Shown: one piece after another, positions 51,927-60,211 of the stretch
Layout of the letters: each line of letters begins with the position of its first letter
How positions within the stretch are numbered: the first letter of the stretch is position 1
Assembly (NCBI RefSeq): GCF_003044565.1
Contig: NZ_POXG01000002.1
Span: 186,001-250,000, forward strand
Origin: Neisseria sicca
GTDB lineage: Bacteria > Pseudomonadota > Gammaproteobacteria > Burkholderiales > Neisseriaceae
Length of the DNA stretch: 64,000 nt
Direction: 5' to 3'
Made by a program: the position numbers and the translations under genes
Notes under the pieces: model-generated
What the model saw: the letters and a program-made list of their open reading frames with translations, nothing else
Database searches by the model: none
What the model was told of the DNA's origin: nothing

Positions 51927-52457
51927 TCAAAAATCTTTATCTTTCAGTTCCGGAGGTAGTGAACAGCGTTCGGTTAGTACAATTTTACAATCTTTTGCAC
52001 CACGAGCAATGCAGCCATTCAGTGCTTCGGGTTCCGCTTCACCAACTTTACCGGCTCCAGAAATGATAAGATATTTGTTTCCCATTTTACCTTGAGCAGC
52101 TGCCAAACAACCGTTCCTAGTCCATCGAAAAATTATGCAGTTGTTATCACCGCTTTTTTCCCTACAAGCTTTTAAAGCTTTTCTTTTAGCTTCTGCTAAT
52201 GAGTCTTGCTCTAAAGCACCTGTCAAGTAATTTTTTTTTGTATTGTATGACAACGCCCCATATTTTGGAGGGACTTGGATGACAATATGTTCAACTCTGA
52301 CCGGAGGAGTATAGTAACCTCCCCCACCTCCCCCGCAGTTTGAATTGTAACCGTAGGAGCATAATGCAGGATTATTCTGCAAAGCGCCTTGGGTCACATC
52401 GTTGGAATAGGCGTTCATACTTGCCAATCCGAGTAAAACAAACATCAGTTTTTTCAC
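51927..52457 (-). CDS. Secreted DUF4189-domain protein
   Basis: 176 residues. GTG start with AAGGAAG six bases upstream. Signal peptide ends near residue 18 (AYS-NDV). A glycine run (CGGGGGGYY) links to a DUF4189-type domain with YGALSYNTKKNYLTGALEQDSLAEAKRKALKAC and CIIFRWTRNGCLAAAQGK. Seven cysteines in the mature part suggest disulfides in the periplasm or outside. The function of DUF4189 is unknown. Confidence 0.82.
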   Translation of the reverse strand: MKKLMFVLLGLASMNAYSNDVTQGALQNNPALCSYGYNSNCGGGGGGYYTPPVRVEHIVIQVPPKYGALSYNTKKNYLTGALEQDSLAEAKRKALKACREKSGDNNCIIFRWTRNGCLAAAQGKMGNKYLIISGAGKVGEAEPEALNGCIARGAKDCKIVLTERCSLPPELKDKDF

Positions 52458-52640
52458 TGTATCTTCCTTATAAGGTAAACATTAAAACGCCCAGATTTTG
52501 CTTTGAGCAGATTTAGGGATGGGTTGATGATTTATAAAAGACGTAGCGTTCTGCTTTTTGCACCTATGGTTGATGATCGGTGTAGTTTGACGGCATTGAG
52601 GCAATGAGCGGGCGGGATGACTGCTTTTCGAACCATTTCA

Positions 52641-52757
52641 TTACCCAATTGGATTATAGCCGTTAAAGCTAACTTTTGCTCTATCAAACCAAGCTCCAAT
52701 CATCGGTATCAGGTCATTAATTACTGTCTGGACAACCAAATCAAACAACAAGGTCGT
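52641..52757 (-). pseudogene. Possible gene relic adjoining a DUS
   Basis: The minus strand reads about 38 codons, starting within the DUS hairpin and ending ...PMIGAWFDRAKVSFNGYNPI G and TAA. No start codon with a ribosome-binding site; an in-frame TAA lies in the hairpin. The composition is protein-like but I recognise no family. The remainder of 52458-52748 shows nothing else. Confidence 0.25.
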
Positions 52758-52790
52758 CTGAAAACCTTAATTCCGGTTTTCAGACGACCC
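52749..52790 (-). terminator. Inverted DUS pair, terminator of the sugar permease gene
   Basis: AAGGTCGTCTGAAAACC and GGTTTTCAGACGACCCC around TTAATTCC, 18 bases past the stop. Confidence 0.7.
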
Positions 52791-52807
52791 CTTGGCAAAT
52801 GCCTGAA

Positions 52808-54139
52808 TCAGCTTGCCGATTCTACGCCATAAGGTTTGTTTGACGTTTTGATGGTCAGGGTCAGTACGGCGGCGATGATAAGGAGGACACCGGCAAAAGT
52901 CATGGCATGTCCCGGGTCGGCGCCGAGCAAGTTCTCATAGATTTTACTGAAGGTAAGGGTTTGGATCAGCATCGGAATCACAATCATCATGTTGACGATG
53001 CCCATATACACGCCGTAGCGTTCTTTCGGGATGGAATGCACGACAATCATAAACGGCACGCCCATCATACTTGCCCAGCCGATACCGAAGCCAATCATCG
53101 GAGCGAGCATCATGTTTTTATCGGTAACATGCGGAATCGCCAAAAGGGCGAGTGCGGCAAGGGTAACGGCAAAGGCGTGGACGTATTTGGCGGCGTATTT
53201 GCGCGCCATCCACATCAATCCGAAAGCGGAAACGAAGGTCACGACGTTGTAAAAACCATTGACCACACCGGTCCATGCCACTGCTTCCTCATATGCGACT
53301 TTGTTGGCAGAGGTAGCATTCCATATAGATTTGGCGAGACTGTGGGAGATGAATTGCCAGTAGATGAAGAGCGCGTACCATTGGAAGAGGTAAACCGAAG
53401 CGAGCTGCCACAAGGGTTTCGGCATATCTTTAATGGCATGGTAAATTTCTTTAACGGCTTCAACAGGACCGCCGGATTGGGCTTTAATCGCCGCCAGCTC
53501 TTCAGGAGACGGCTCATGTTCGGGGGTGGACAATACGGTCACTAAAACAGAGCCAATGGAGCAGACGGCGCCAATATAGAACGAGCCGAATACCCAGTAG
53601 GGGATGCCTGCTTCGGAGGTTTGGTTCAACCAGTCGATTTGCTTGAAGATATAGAGCGATACGTTGGCAAGGGTAATGCCCAAGCCGGTAAACACGGACT
53701 GCATCAAGAAGCCGGTGGATTGCTGGCGTTCGGGAACGGTATCGGCGATGAAGGCGCGAAAAGGCTCCATGGCGGTATTGTTGCTGATGTCCAAGAGCCA
53801 CAGCAGCAATACGGCAACCCACAATGCGGTAACGTGCGGATAGAAGAACAGACACAAGCTGCAACCGATGGCGCCGAGCAGGAAATACGGACGGCGGCGG
53901 CCGAGTCCGGGAATCCATGTACGGTCGCTCATGGCGCCGATAAGGGGCTGCACCAGCAGACCGGTAATCGGTCCTGCCATATTGAGGTAAGGCAGTTTTG
54001 CAGGGTCAGCTTGTAAGAAACTGAAAATCGGATTGATGGCGGTTTGCTGCAAACCGAAGCTGTATTGGATGCCGAAGAAGCCGAAGTTCATCAGCATAAT
54101 CTGGCGAAGCGTCAGGGATACTTGTGGGGAAATCTTCAT
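52808..54139 (-). CDS. MFS sugar transporter (GPH/SLC45-like)
   Basis: 443 residues, 12 membrane segments. MNFGFFGIQYSFGLQQTAINPIF at the N-terminus and GAMSDRTWIPGLGRRRPYFLLGA (loop 2-3) are typical of sucrose/maltose proton symporters. Located in the inner membrane. The ATG at 54139 has AGGAGTC upstream. It is next to a LacI-family repressor gene on the same strand and near pgi, so import of a glucose-containing sugar is likely. Which disaccharide is not visible. Confidence 0.85.
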   Translation of the reverse strand: MKISPQVSLTLRQIMLMNFGFFGIQYSFGLQQTAINPIFSFLQADPAKLPYLNMAGPITGLLVQPLIGAMSDRTWIPGLGRRRPYFLLGAIGCSLCLFFYPHVTALWVAVLLLWLLDISNNTAMEPFRAFIADTVPERQQSTGFLMQSVFTGLGITLANVSLYIFKQIDWLNQTSEAGIPYWVFGSFYIGAVCSIGSVLVTVLSTPEHEPSPEELAAIKAQSGGPVEAVKEIYHAIKDMPKPLWQLASVYLFQWYALFIYWQFISHSLAKSIWNATSANKVAYEEAVAWTGVVNGFYNVVTFVSAFGLMWMARKYAAKYVHAFAVTLAALALLAIPHVTDKNMMLAPMIGFGIGWASMMGVPFMIVVHSIPKERYGVYMGIVNMMIVIPMLIQTLTFSKIYENLLGADPGHAMTFAGVLLIIAAVLTLTIKTSNKPYGVESAS

Positions 54140-54290
54140 TTTGAAGCGACTCCTGGACTTTATAAGAAGAAAACATGGAACAACAAACTGCGGGAAACAC
54201 TGCATAGTCGAAGCGGTTGGGCCGCTTTCTTTATTCTTTGGCGTATCGTGTTGATACGTTGCAAATGGATAGCGTGATGTGTTGTTTGTG

Positions 54291-54352
54291 TTTTCAGACG
54301 ACCTTTTATTGTCGTATTGTGTCTGCTTCATGATGCAGACGTCGTCTGAAAG
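54291..54352 (-). terminator. DUS-flanked double hairpin after the lacI-type gene
   Basis: TTTCAGACGACC and its near-inverse GTCGTCTGAAA enclose a smaller stem GTCTGC...GCAGAC (54321-54340). Lies between the repressor stop and the permease start; probably ends repressor transcription at least partly. Confidence 0.5.
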
Positions 54353-54358
54353 GATGTT

Positions 54359-55396
54359 TTACTTCAATGCCGTGACCGACTGCCGCCAAATCGTTTCCCC
54401 GACAACCCGAACGGGCGGACGGACGGTTTCTTTGGTCTCGATAATGTCGAACAGGATTTCCGCCGCCAGCGCGCCCATGCGCATATAGGGCAGCTCGGTG
54501 CTGGTCAGCGGTGGGAACAGGGTTTCGGCAATCGCGCTGTGGTTGTCGTAACCTGCCACCGATACCTGCTCCGGAACGCGCACGCCGCGCGTCCTCAAAA
54601 TGCCGTAAACGCGGACCGCCATTTCGTCGTTACCGCAGCAAATGACCGTCGGCGGGTCGGCAAGCGACAATAGTTTCAACACTGCCGCAATCAAAGGTTC
54701 GCTGCCGTTGGCAAAGTCAGTGATGCCGGTTTGCACCAAGTCGGGATCGAACACCATGTCCGATTCGTCCAAAGCGCGGCGGTAGCCCGCCAAACGCAGC
54801 CGCGTCGCTTCTGCGCCCGCCTGCAAAGTAATGTAGGCGATACGGCGGTGTCCGTGACGGATGATGTTGCGCACCAAATCGTATTGCCCGCGCTCGTCGT
54901 CCGGCAAAACCGACGGCGTACCCGCCGCGTCGAAACAGTTGACCAAAACCATCGGGCAGCGGTTGGGCATTTCGGGCAGGACGATTTCGCGGTGCGACTC
55001 GGTTACATACAAAATGCCTTCCGCGCGGTGCTCCATAAACGTCCTGACCAAAGGGTCGATTTGCTCGTAGCGGTTGTCCGTATCCGCAATCATCAGCGTT
55101 TTGCCCGCTTCGCGGATTTTCTGCTGTATGCCTTTGATTAAAAACATGTCCGGCAGACCGTGTACCCCGCTGTGTTCGCCCGTGCGCGAGATTGCGCCGG
55201 TAATCAGTCCGACCAAGTCCGAGCGGTTCGACCGCATCACCCGCGCCGCCGAAGACGGGATATAACCCAAAGCCGCAATCGCTGTTTCGACTTTCGCACG
55301 CGTTTTATCGCTGACCGGCGCATCGCCATTGATGACGCGGCTGACCGTTTTGGGTGAGACGCCCGCATAAGCAGCAACATCATAAATTGTAGCCAT
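54359..55396 (-). CDS. LacI family transcriptional regulator
   Basis: 345 residues. N-terminal helix-turn-helix ATIYDVAAYAGVSPKTVSRVINGD (about 2-25) and hinge SSAARVMRSNRSDLVGLI, then a periplasmic-binding-protein-like sugar-sensing domain (about 60-340; SVAGYDNHSAIAETLFPPLT is typical). Represses genes until a sugar binds. Neighbours are a sugar permease (downstream, same strand) and pgi (divergent), which are the likely targets. Confidence 0.92.
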   Translation of the reverse strand: MATIYDVAAYAGVSPKTVSRVINGDAPVSDKTRAKVETAIAALGYIPSSAARVMRSNRSDLVGLITGAISRTGEHSGVHGLPDMFLIKGIQQKIREAGKTLMIADTDNRYEQIDPLVRTFMEHRAEGILYVTESHREIVLPEMPNRCPMVLVNCFDAAGTPSVLPDDERGQYDLVRNIIRHGHRRIAYITLQAGAEATRLRLAGYRRALDESDMVFDPDLVQTGITDFANGSEPLIAAVLKLLSLADPPTVICCGNDEMAVRVYGILRTRGVRVPEQVSVAGYDNHSAIAETLFPPLTSTELPYMRMGALAAEILFDIIETKETVRPPVRVVGETIWRQSVTALK

Positions 55397-55424
55397 CTTA
55401 CGACTCCCGCCTCAGCCCTGTTTC

Positions 55425-55595
55425 ATTTGATTACGTAGCATAGCACACCAGACATCGGTGTCATACCGAAAATTTTAAAAAACCTTGATAAAAATCAAGC
55501 ATATAAATTGCAAATTGCATACAATTCCTAAGCCATTTGACTACCCATATTCGCCAAACCCGCGCCCCTTTGTTAAACTACATATGACTACATAA
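55425..55595. promoter_or_regulatory. Divergent lacI-pgi control region with repeated TTGAYTAC boxes
   Basis: ATTTGATTACGTAG (55425), ATTTGACTACCCAT (55535) and ATATGACTACATAA (55582) share the core TTGA/TGA-C/T-TAC in the same direction. The first contains the palindrome TACGTA with the central CG often found in LacI-family operators. They are candidate operators; spacing is uneven and the evidence is weak. Confidence 0.3.
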
Positions 55596-55687
55596 ATATT
55601 CACCGTATCGAACCAATCACTACAACGACAATCTATAACTGAATCACATCCCGCCGAATGAGCGGACCCAATCCCGAAGGAAACCCG

Positions 55688-57316
55688 ATGACCGCATTTA
55701 CCGAAGCATGGCAAGCCCTTGAACAACACCGGCTCGACACACAACACATCCACCTGCGCGACCGCTTCGCCGCCGAACCCGACCGCTTCGGCAATATGCA
55801 CGAAACCCTCGACGGCCTCCTCTTCGATTACAGCAAAAACCGCCTCGGCGAAGACACTTTGCAACTTTTGTGCCGCCTTGCCGAAACCTCGCCCCTTGCC
55901 GGACAAATGCACGCCATGCAAAACGGCGAAAAAATCAACCTCAGCGAACACCGCGCCGTCCTCCATACCGCTCTGCGCCTGCCGCCCGACGCAGCACCCG
56001 TTTACGTTGACGGCGAAAACATCCTCCCCAAACTCCACCGCGAACTCGACCGCGCCCTCGCCTACGCCGAAGCACTCAACAACGGCAGCCACAGAGGCAT
56101 CACCGACAAACCCATTACCGACTTCGTCCACATCGGCATAGGAGGCTCCGACCTCGGTCCCAGAATGTGCGTAGAAGCCCTCAAAGCCTACCGCCAAAAC
56201 ATCCGCGTCCACTTCGTCAGCAATTCAGACGACGCCGACATCAGCCGCACACTCGCCCACCTCAAGCCCGAGACCACCGTATTCAGCATCGCCAGCAAAT
56301 CCTTCCGCACGCCCGAAACCCTGCTCAACGCCTACGCCGCCCGCGCATGGTATCGGGATGCAGGTTTGCCCGAATCCGGCATCTACCGCCACTTCTGCGC
56401 CATCTCCTCCGACGTTGCCGCCGCCCGAAACTTCGGCATCGCACCCGACAACGTCTTCGCCATGTTCGACTGGGTCGGCGGACGCTATTCCGTCTGGTCG
56501 ACCATCGGCCTGCCCGTCATGGTCGCCGTCGGCACAGACCGCTTCCGCGAACTCCTCGCCGGCGCGCACGCCATGGACACCCACTTCTTCCAAACCCCCT
56601 ACCGCCGCAACATCCCCGTCCTCATGGCGCTCATCAGCATCTGGTACAACAACTTCCAGCATGCCGACGGACAAACCGCCGTCCCATACAGCCACAACCT
56701 GCGCCACCTCCCCTCGTGGCTCAACCAGCTCGACATGGAAAGCCTAGGCAAAAACCGCACCGCCGACGGACAACCCGTTCCCCATACCACAGGCGGCATC
56801 GTCTTCGGCGAAGAAGGCGTCAACTGCCAACACGCCTATTTCCAACTCCTCCACCAAGGCACACGGCTCATCCCCTGCGACTTCATCGTCCCCATGACCA
56901 CCGCCTACGGCATCAACCGCCAACACCGCTTCACCGTCGCCAACGCCTTCGCCCAAGCCGAAGCCCTGATGAAAGGCAAAACCCTCGAAGAAGCCCGCGC
57001 CGAACTTGCCGACCTGCCCGAAGCCGAACGCGAACGCCTCGCCCCGCAAAAAGAATTCCCCGGCAACCGCCCGAGCAACAGCCTCCTCCTCAGTGCCACC
57101 GACCCCCGCCGCCTCGGCATGCTCATGGCGGCATACGAACACCGCACCTTCGTCCAAGGCGCAATTTGGGGCATCAACCCCTTCGACCAATGGGGCGTCG
57201 AATACGGCAAAGAACTCGCCAAAACCATCGAACCCGAACTCGACCGCGGCAACCCACAGCACGACAGTTCCACCAACGGCCTCATCGCCTTCTACCGCGC
57301 CAGCCAAAACCGATAG
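55688..57316 (+). CDS. pgi: Glucose-6-phosphate isomerase
   Basis: 542 residues. Interconverts glucose-6-phosphate and fructose-6-phosphate. Signatures FVHIGIGGSDLGPRM (about 146-160), FDWVGGRYSVWSTIGLP and GANEDGTN-equivalent late motifs are present; EEGVNCQHAYFQLLHQG with catalytic Glu and His is near 375. GAAGGAAA precedes the ATG at 55688; the frame opens ten codons earlier without a site. A DUS-like TTCAGACGACG near 56224 is read as N-S-D-D-A. Divergent from the LacI-type gene. Confidence 0.95.
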   Translation: MTAFTEAWQALEQHRLDTQHIHLRDRFAAEPDRFGNMHETLDGLLFDYSKNRLGEDTLQLLCRLAETSPLAGQMHAMQNGEKINLSEHRAVLHTALRLPPDAAPVYVDGENILPKLHRELDRALAYAEALNNGSHRGITDKPITDFVHIGIGGSDLGPRMCVEALKAYRQNIRVHFVSNSDDADISRTLAHLKPETTVFSIASKSFRTPETLLNAYAARAWYRDAGLPESGIYRHFCAISSDVAAARNFGIAPDNVFAMFDWVGGRYSVWSTIGLPVMVAVGTDRFRELLAGAHAMDTHFFQTPYRRNIPVLMALISIWYNNFQHADGQTAVPYSHNLRHLPSWLNQLDMESLGKNRTADGQPVPHTTGGIVFGEEGVNCQHAYFQLLHQGTRLIPCDFIVPMTTAYGINRQHRFTVANAFAQAEALMKGKTLEEARAELADLPEAERERLAPQKEFPGNRPSNSLLLSATDPRRLGMLMAAYEHRTFVQGAIWGINPFDQWGVEYGKELAKTIEPELDRGNPQHDSSTNGLIAFYRASQNR

Positions 57317-57328
57317 GCAGTTCAAACA

Positions 57329-57373
57329 CAAAGGTCGTCTGAAAACCTACATTAAGTTTTCAGACGACCTTTG
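57329..57373 (+). terminator. Inverted DUS pair, terminator of pgi
   Basis: AAAGGTCGTCTGAAAACC-type arm and TTTTCAGACGACCTTT around TACATTAAG. Confidence 0.75.
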
Positions 57374-57383
57374 TGTTAATGGT

Positions 57384-57409
57384 TTTCGTGGACAAAGTCC
57401 ACGCTACGG
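57384..57409. repeat. REP-like palindrome, copy E
   Basis: TTCGTGGAC AAA GTCCACGCTACGG. Inverted relative to copy F, 22 bases away; the shared CCACGCTACGG / CCGTAGCGTGG arms could form one larger hairpin. Confidence 0.6.
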
Positions 57410-57430
57410 CGTTAGTGTTACCAGCAGGCA

Positions 57431-57457
57431 CCGTAGCGTGGGCTCCGCCCGCGAACC
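57431..57457. repeat. REP-like palindrome, copy F
   Basis: CCGTAGCGTGGGC TCC GCCCGCGAACC. Forms a doublet with copy E. Confidence 0.6.
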
Positions 57458-57496
57458 ATTTAAGATTCCAGTAAACAGCCCAAAAATCTCAGACGC

Positions 57497-57526
57497 AAAA
57501 AAAGCAGACCCATCAGGTCTGCTTTC
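57497..57526 (-). terminator. Intrinsic terminator of the yebC-type gene
   Basis: On the minus strand AAAGCAGACC, TGATG, GGTCTGCTTT, then TTTT. Not a DUS hairpin. Confidence 0.88.
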
Positions 57527-57537
57527 AATCTTTCCGA

Positions 57538-58266
57538 TTAATCCAGATTCAAAACGGCGGAGGTGTAAACGTCCTGTACGTCGTCCAAATCTTCCAGAGC
57601 GTCAATCAATTTCTGCATTTTGACGGCTTCGTCGCCGGAGAGTTCGGTTTCGTTTTGGGCGCGCATGGTGACGTCGCCGTCAACGGATTTGTAGCCTGCG
57701 GCTTCCAATGCTGCTTTCACGCCCGCCCAATCGTTCGGGGCGGTGATGACTTCGATGGAGCCGTCGTCGTTGGCAATCACGTCTTCCGCACCGGCTTCCA
57801 GAGCGGCTTCCATCAGCGCATCCTCGTCAACGCCGGGTTCGAACACCAAATAACCCTGATGCACGAAGTTGAACGCTACGCAGCCGTCGGTGCCCAAATT
57901 GCCGCCGTTTTTGGTGAACGCGTGGCGCACGTCGGCAACGGTGCGGGTTTTGTTGTCGGTCAGGCAGTCCACCATCAGCGCTGCGCCGCCGATGCCGTAG
58001 CCTTCGTAGCGCAACTCGATGTATTCCACGCCTTCCAAGTTGCCCGTACCTTTGTCGATGGCGCGTTGTACGTTGTCTTTGGGCATATTGTTTTCGGCGG
58101 CTTTTTCCAAAGCCAGGCGCAGGCGCGGGTTGGCGCCGGGATCACCGCCGCCCATGCGGGCTGCAACGGTGATTTCTTTAATCAAACGGGTGAAGATTTT
58201 GCCGCGTTTGGCATCTTGACGGGCTTTTTTATGCTGGATATTCGCCCACTTACTGTGACCTGCCAT
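57538..58266 (-). CDS. YebC/PmpR family regulatory protein
   Basis: 242 residues. Begins [23 protein letters not shown], the family signature, with three domains and an acidic C-terminal half. YebC proteins bind DNA as regulators in some bacteria and, more recently, are linked to translation of proline stretches on the ribosome. Target unknown here. Ends in its own terminator. Confidence 0.95.
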   Translation of the reverse strand: MAGHSKWANIQHKKARQDAKRGKIFTRLIKEITVAARMGGGDPGANPRLRLALEKAAENNMPKDNVQRAIDKGTGNLEGVEYIELRYEGYGIGGAALMVDCLTDNKTRTVADVRHAFTKNGGNLGTDGCVAFNFVHQGYLVFEPGVDEDALMEAALEAGAEDVIANDDGSIEVITAPNDWAGVKAALEAAGYKSVDGDVTMRAQNETELSGDEAVKMQKLIDALEDLDDVQDVYTSAVLNLD

Positions 58267-58357
58267 GATAAATCCTTTCGATTTTCCGCCTTATCCGGCG
58301 GGCTTTTGCTCATTTTCAAAGTGCGCATTTTAACATAGGTTGGATATGCCTAAAATA

Positions 58358-58397
58358 TTTCAGACGACCCCTCATCCTGCCAAAGGGTCGTCTGAAA
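58358..58397 (-). repeat. Inverted DUS pair upstream of the yebC-type gene
   Basis: TTTCAGACGACCC, about 14 bases, GGGTCGTCTGAAA. Outward order; lies 90 bases before the start codon and is not followed by T. Confidence 0.55.
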
Positions 58398-58462
58398 ACG
58401 CTGCCTGCGCCTGAAAAAACGCAAAAATCTTGTCTTTGCCCAAACCTGATCCTTTTTTTCGT

Positions 58463-58490
58463 TTGCCTCACAAAAGGTTTACGGTATCAT
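58463..58490 (+). promoter_or_regulatory. Possible promoter of the AgcS gene
   Basis: TTGCCT (58463-58468), 16 bases, TATCAT (58485-58490). A perfect TTGACA at 58511-58516 has no matching -10. Confidence 0.4.
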
Positions 58491-58567
58491 GCAGACCTGC
58501 TTCAGGATTGTTGACAACTTGGGGCAAAACGGACGAAAACGGCCTGCTCGCCGCGCCGTCCGACACA

Positions 58568-58603
58568 ACGGCATTCAACGGAGTAACCGCCGCAGAATGC
58601 CGT
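58568..58603 (+). promoter_or_regulatory. Leader hairpin before the AgcS gene
   Basis: ACGGCATTC and GAATGCCGT, a perfect 9-bp stem with an 18-base loop, followed by TTCATTTTTC and then the ribosome-binding site 25 bases on. May be an attenuator or simply a stable leader fold; no glycine-riboswitch consensus is visible. Confidence 0.35.
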
Positions 58604-58637
58604 CATCTGTTCATTTTTCAATATAAGGTTTGTAATT

Positions 58638-60056
58638 ATGGAAGAAACATTGTCTGCACTGGTGGGCGCAGTCAATCTGATTCTGTGGGATTACATGCTG
58701 ATTTACGCCCTTTTGGGCATCGGCCTGTTTTTCACACTCTATCTGGGCGCGCCGCAGATTACCAAATTGGGGGCGGGGTTTAAATCCGTTTTCGGCGGTT
58801 TGTTTTCCAAAAAAGACAAAGACGATAAATCTTTGTCGCAATTCCAAGCGCTCGCCGTCGCCGTCTCCGCCCAAATCGGCACGGGCAACGTCGCCGGCGT
58901 GGCAACCGCCATTACCGCAGGCGGGCCGGGCGCGATTTTTTGGATGTGGCTTTCCGCCGTTTTGGGGATGTCCACGATTTTTGCCGAAGCCCTGCTCGCG
59001 CAAAAATACCGCGTCGTCAGCCACGGCAAATACATCGGCGGCCCCGCGTTCTACATCACGCATGGTCTGACTCCGAAAATCGGGCGCGGTGCGGCGCGTT
59101 TCTTATCGGGCTTCTTCTCCATCGCCCTGATTATCGCGCTGGGCTTTATCGGCAACGCCACGCAGGCGAACTCCATCGCCTCCTCCGTTACCATCGCCTT
59201 TAACGTACCGGCTTTGGCAGTGGGCATCACCCTCGCCGTCCTCGCGGGCATGATTATCGTCGGCGGCGTCAACCGTATCGCCAACATCGCCCAATTCATC
59301 GTACCGTTTATGGCGATTATCTATATTTTGTGTGCCGTCGTTATCCTGTTCAAATTCTCCGACCACATCATACCGATGTTCAACCACATCTTTACTGCCG
59401 CCTTCAATCCCGAAGCCGTATTAGGCGGCGCAGCGGGTATCGGTATGCGCGAAGCCGTCCGTTTCGGCGTGGCACGCGGGCTGTTCTCGAACGAAGCGGG
59501 TATGGGTTCGACACCGCACGCACACGCTACCGCCGACGTGAAACACCCTGTTCAACAAGGCTTGGCGGCATTTATCGGCGTGTTCATCGACACCATATTG
59601 GTCTGCACCGCCACCGCGCTGATTATCCTCCTGACCGATGCCAACCTTTCCGGCGAACAAGGCGCGGCGGTTACCCAATTCGCCTTCAGCAAAGCCTTCC
59701 CCGGCTTCGGTTCGCAACTGCTCGCCGTCTGCCTGACCTTCTTCGCCTTCACCACCATCATCGGCTGGTACTACTTCGGCGAATCCAACATCCGCTTCCT
59801 CTTCAGAGGAAAACACTTGGGCATCTACCGCGCGCTCGTGCTGCTGGCCATCGTGTTGGGTACGCTGGGCAAGGTCGATTTGGTTTGGAGCCTGTCCGAT
59901 ATGTTCAACGGCTTCATGGTCATCCCCAACTTAATCGCCCTATTCCTCTTGCGCAAGGAAATCCGCGCCGTTTACGACGATTATCTGGCGCAGAAAAAAG
60001 CAGGCAAAGACTTGTCCTACCAATATGAATTCCACGAATTCCACGACAAGGCTTAA
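58638..60056 (+). CDS. Sodium:alanine/glycine symporter, AgcS family
   Basis: 472 residues, 10-11 membrane segments. Family signatures GTGNVAGVATAITAGGPGAIFWMW (about 79-102) and the GMGSTPHAHA segment near 288 are clear. Imports alanine or glycine with sodium at the inner membrane. Start at 58638 has TAAGG ten bases upstream. Single gene with a DUS terminator; its leader contains a hairpin. Confidence 0.92.
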   Translation: MEETLSALVGAVNLILWDYMLIYALLGIGLFFTLYLGAPQITKLGAGFKSVFGGLFSKKDKDDKSLSQFQALAVAVSAQIGTGNVAGVATAITAGGPGAIFWMWLSAVLGMSTIFAEALLAQKYRVVSHGKYIGGPAFYITHGLTPKIGRGAARFLSGFFSIALIIALGFIGNATQANSIASSVTIAFNVPALAVGITLAVLAGMIIVGGVNRIANIAQFIVPFMAIIYILCAVVILFKFSDHIIPMFNHIFTAAFNPEAVLGGAAGIGMREAVRFGVARGLFSNEAGMGSTPHAHATADVKHPVQQGLAAFIGVFIDTILVCTATALIILLTDANLSGEQGAAVTQFAFSKAFPGFGSQLLAVCLTFFAFTTIIGWYYFGESNIRFLFRGKHLGIYRALVLLAIVLGTLGKVDLVWSLSDMFNGFMVIPNLIALFLLRKEIRAVYDDYLAQKKAGKDLSYQYEFHEFHDKA

Positions 60057-60068
60057 TCCGCCATCGTG

Positions 60069-60103
60069 AAAAGGTCGTCTGAAAATTTTCAGACGACCTT
60101 TTT
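60069..60103 (+). terminator. Inverted DUS pair, terminator of the AgcS gene
   Basis: AAAAGGTCGTCTGAAAA and TTTTCAGACGACCTTTT, almost no loop, then TATCC. Confidence 0.8.
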
Positions 60104-60115
60104 ATCCCCTAATCA

Positions 60116-60144
60116 TTGAACCGATTAATGTTTTTTTGTACAAT
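60116..60144 (+). promoter_or_regulatory. Predicted sigma-70 promoter of prfC
   Basis: TTGAAC (60116-60121), 17 bases including seven T, TACAAT (60139-60144). Five of six or four of six consensus matches with ideal spacing. Confidence 0.65.
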
Positions 60145-60165
60145 CCCCGCCATCTCAACCTTTTC

Positions 60166-60197
60166 TCAGGCCGTCGCAAAAGCGGCCTGAACCTTTT
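60166..60197 (+). terminator. Terminator-like hairpin in the prfC leader
   Basis: TCAGGCCG, TCGCAAAAG, CGGCCTGA, then ACCTTTTT. An 8-bp GC-rich stem and five T lie between the promoter and the ATG, as in an attenuator; the T run is short and offset by three bases. Confidence 0.45.
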
Positions 60198-60211
60198 TGC
60201 AAAGAAAGCCC

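Noticed and set aside
56167..57342. Long open frame (about 391 codons) overlapping pgi
   Set aside because: Arginine/proline-rich translation typical of a shifted frame in codon-biased GC-rich DNA; pgi in the other frame is a complete known enzyme.
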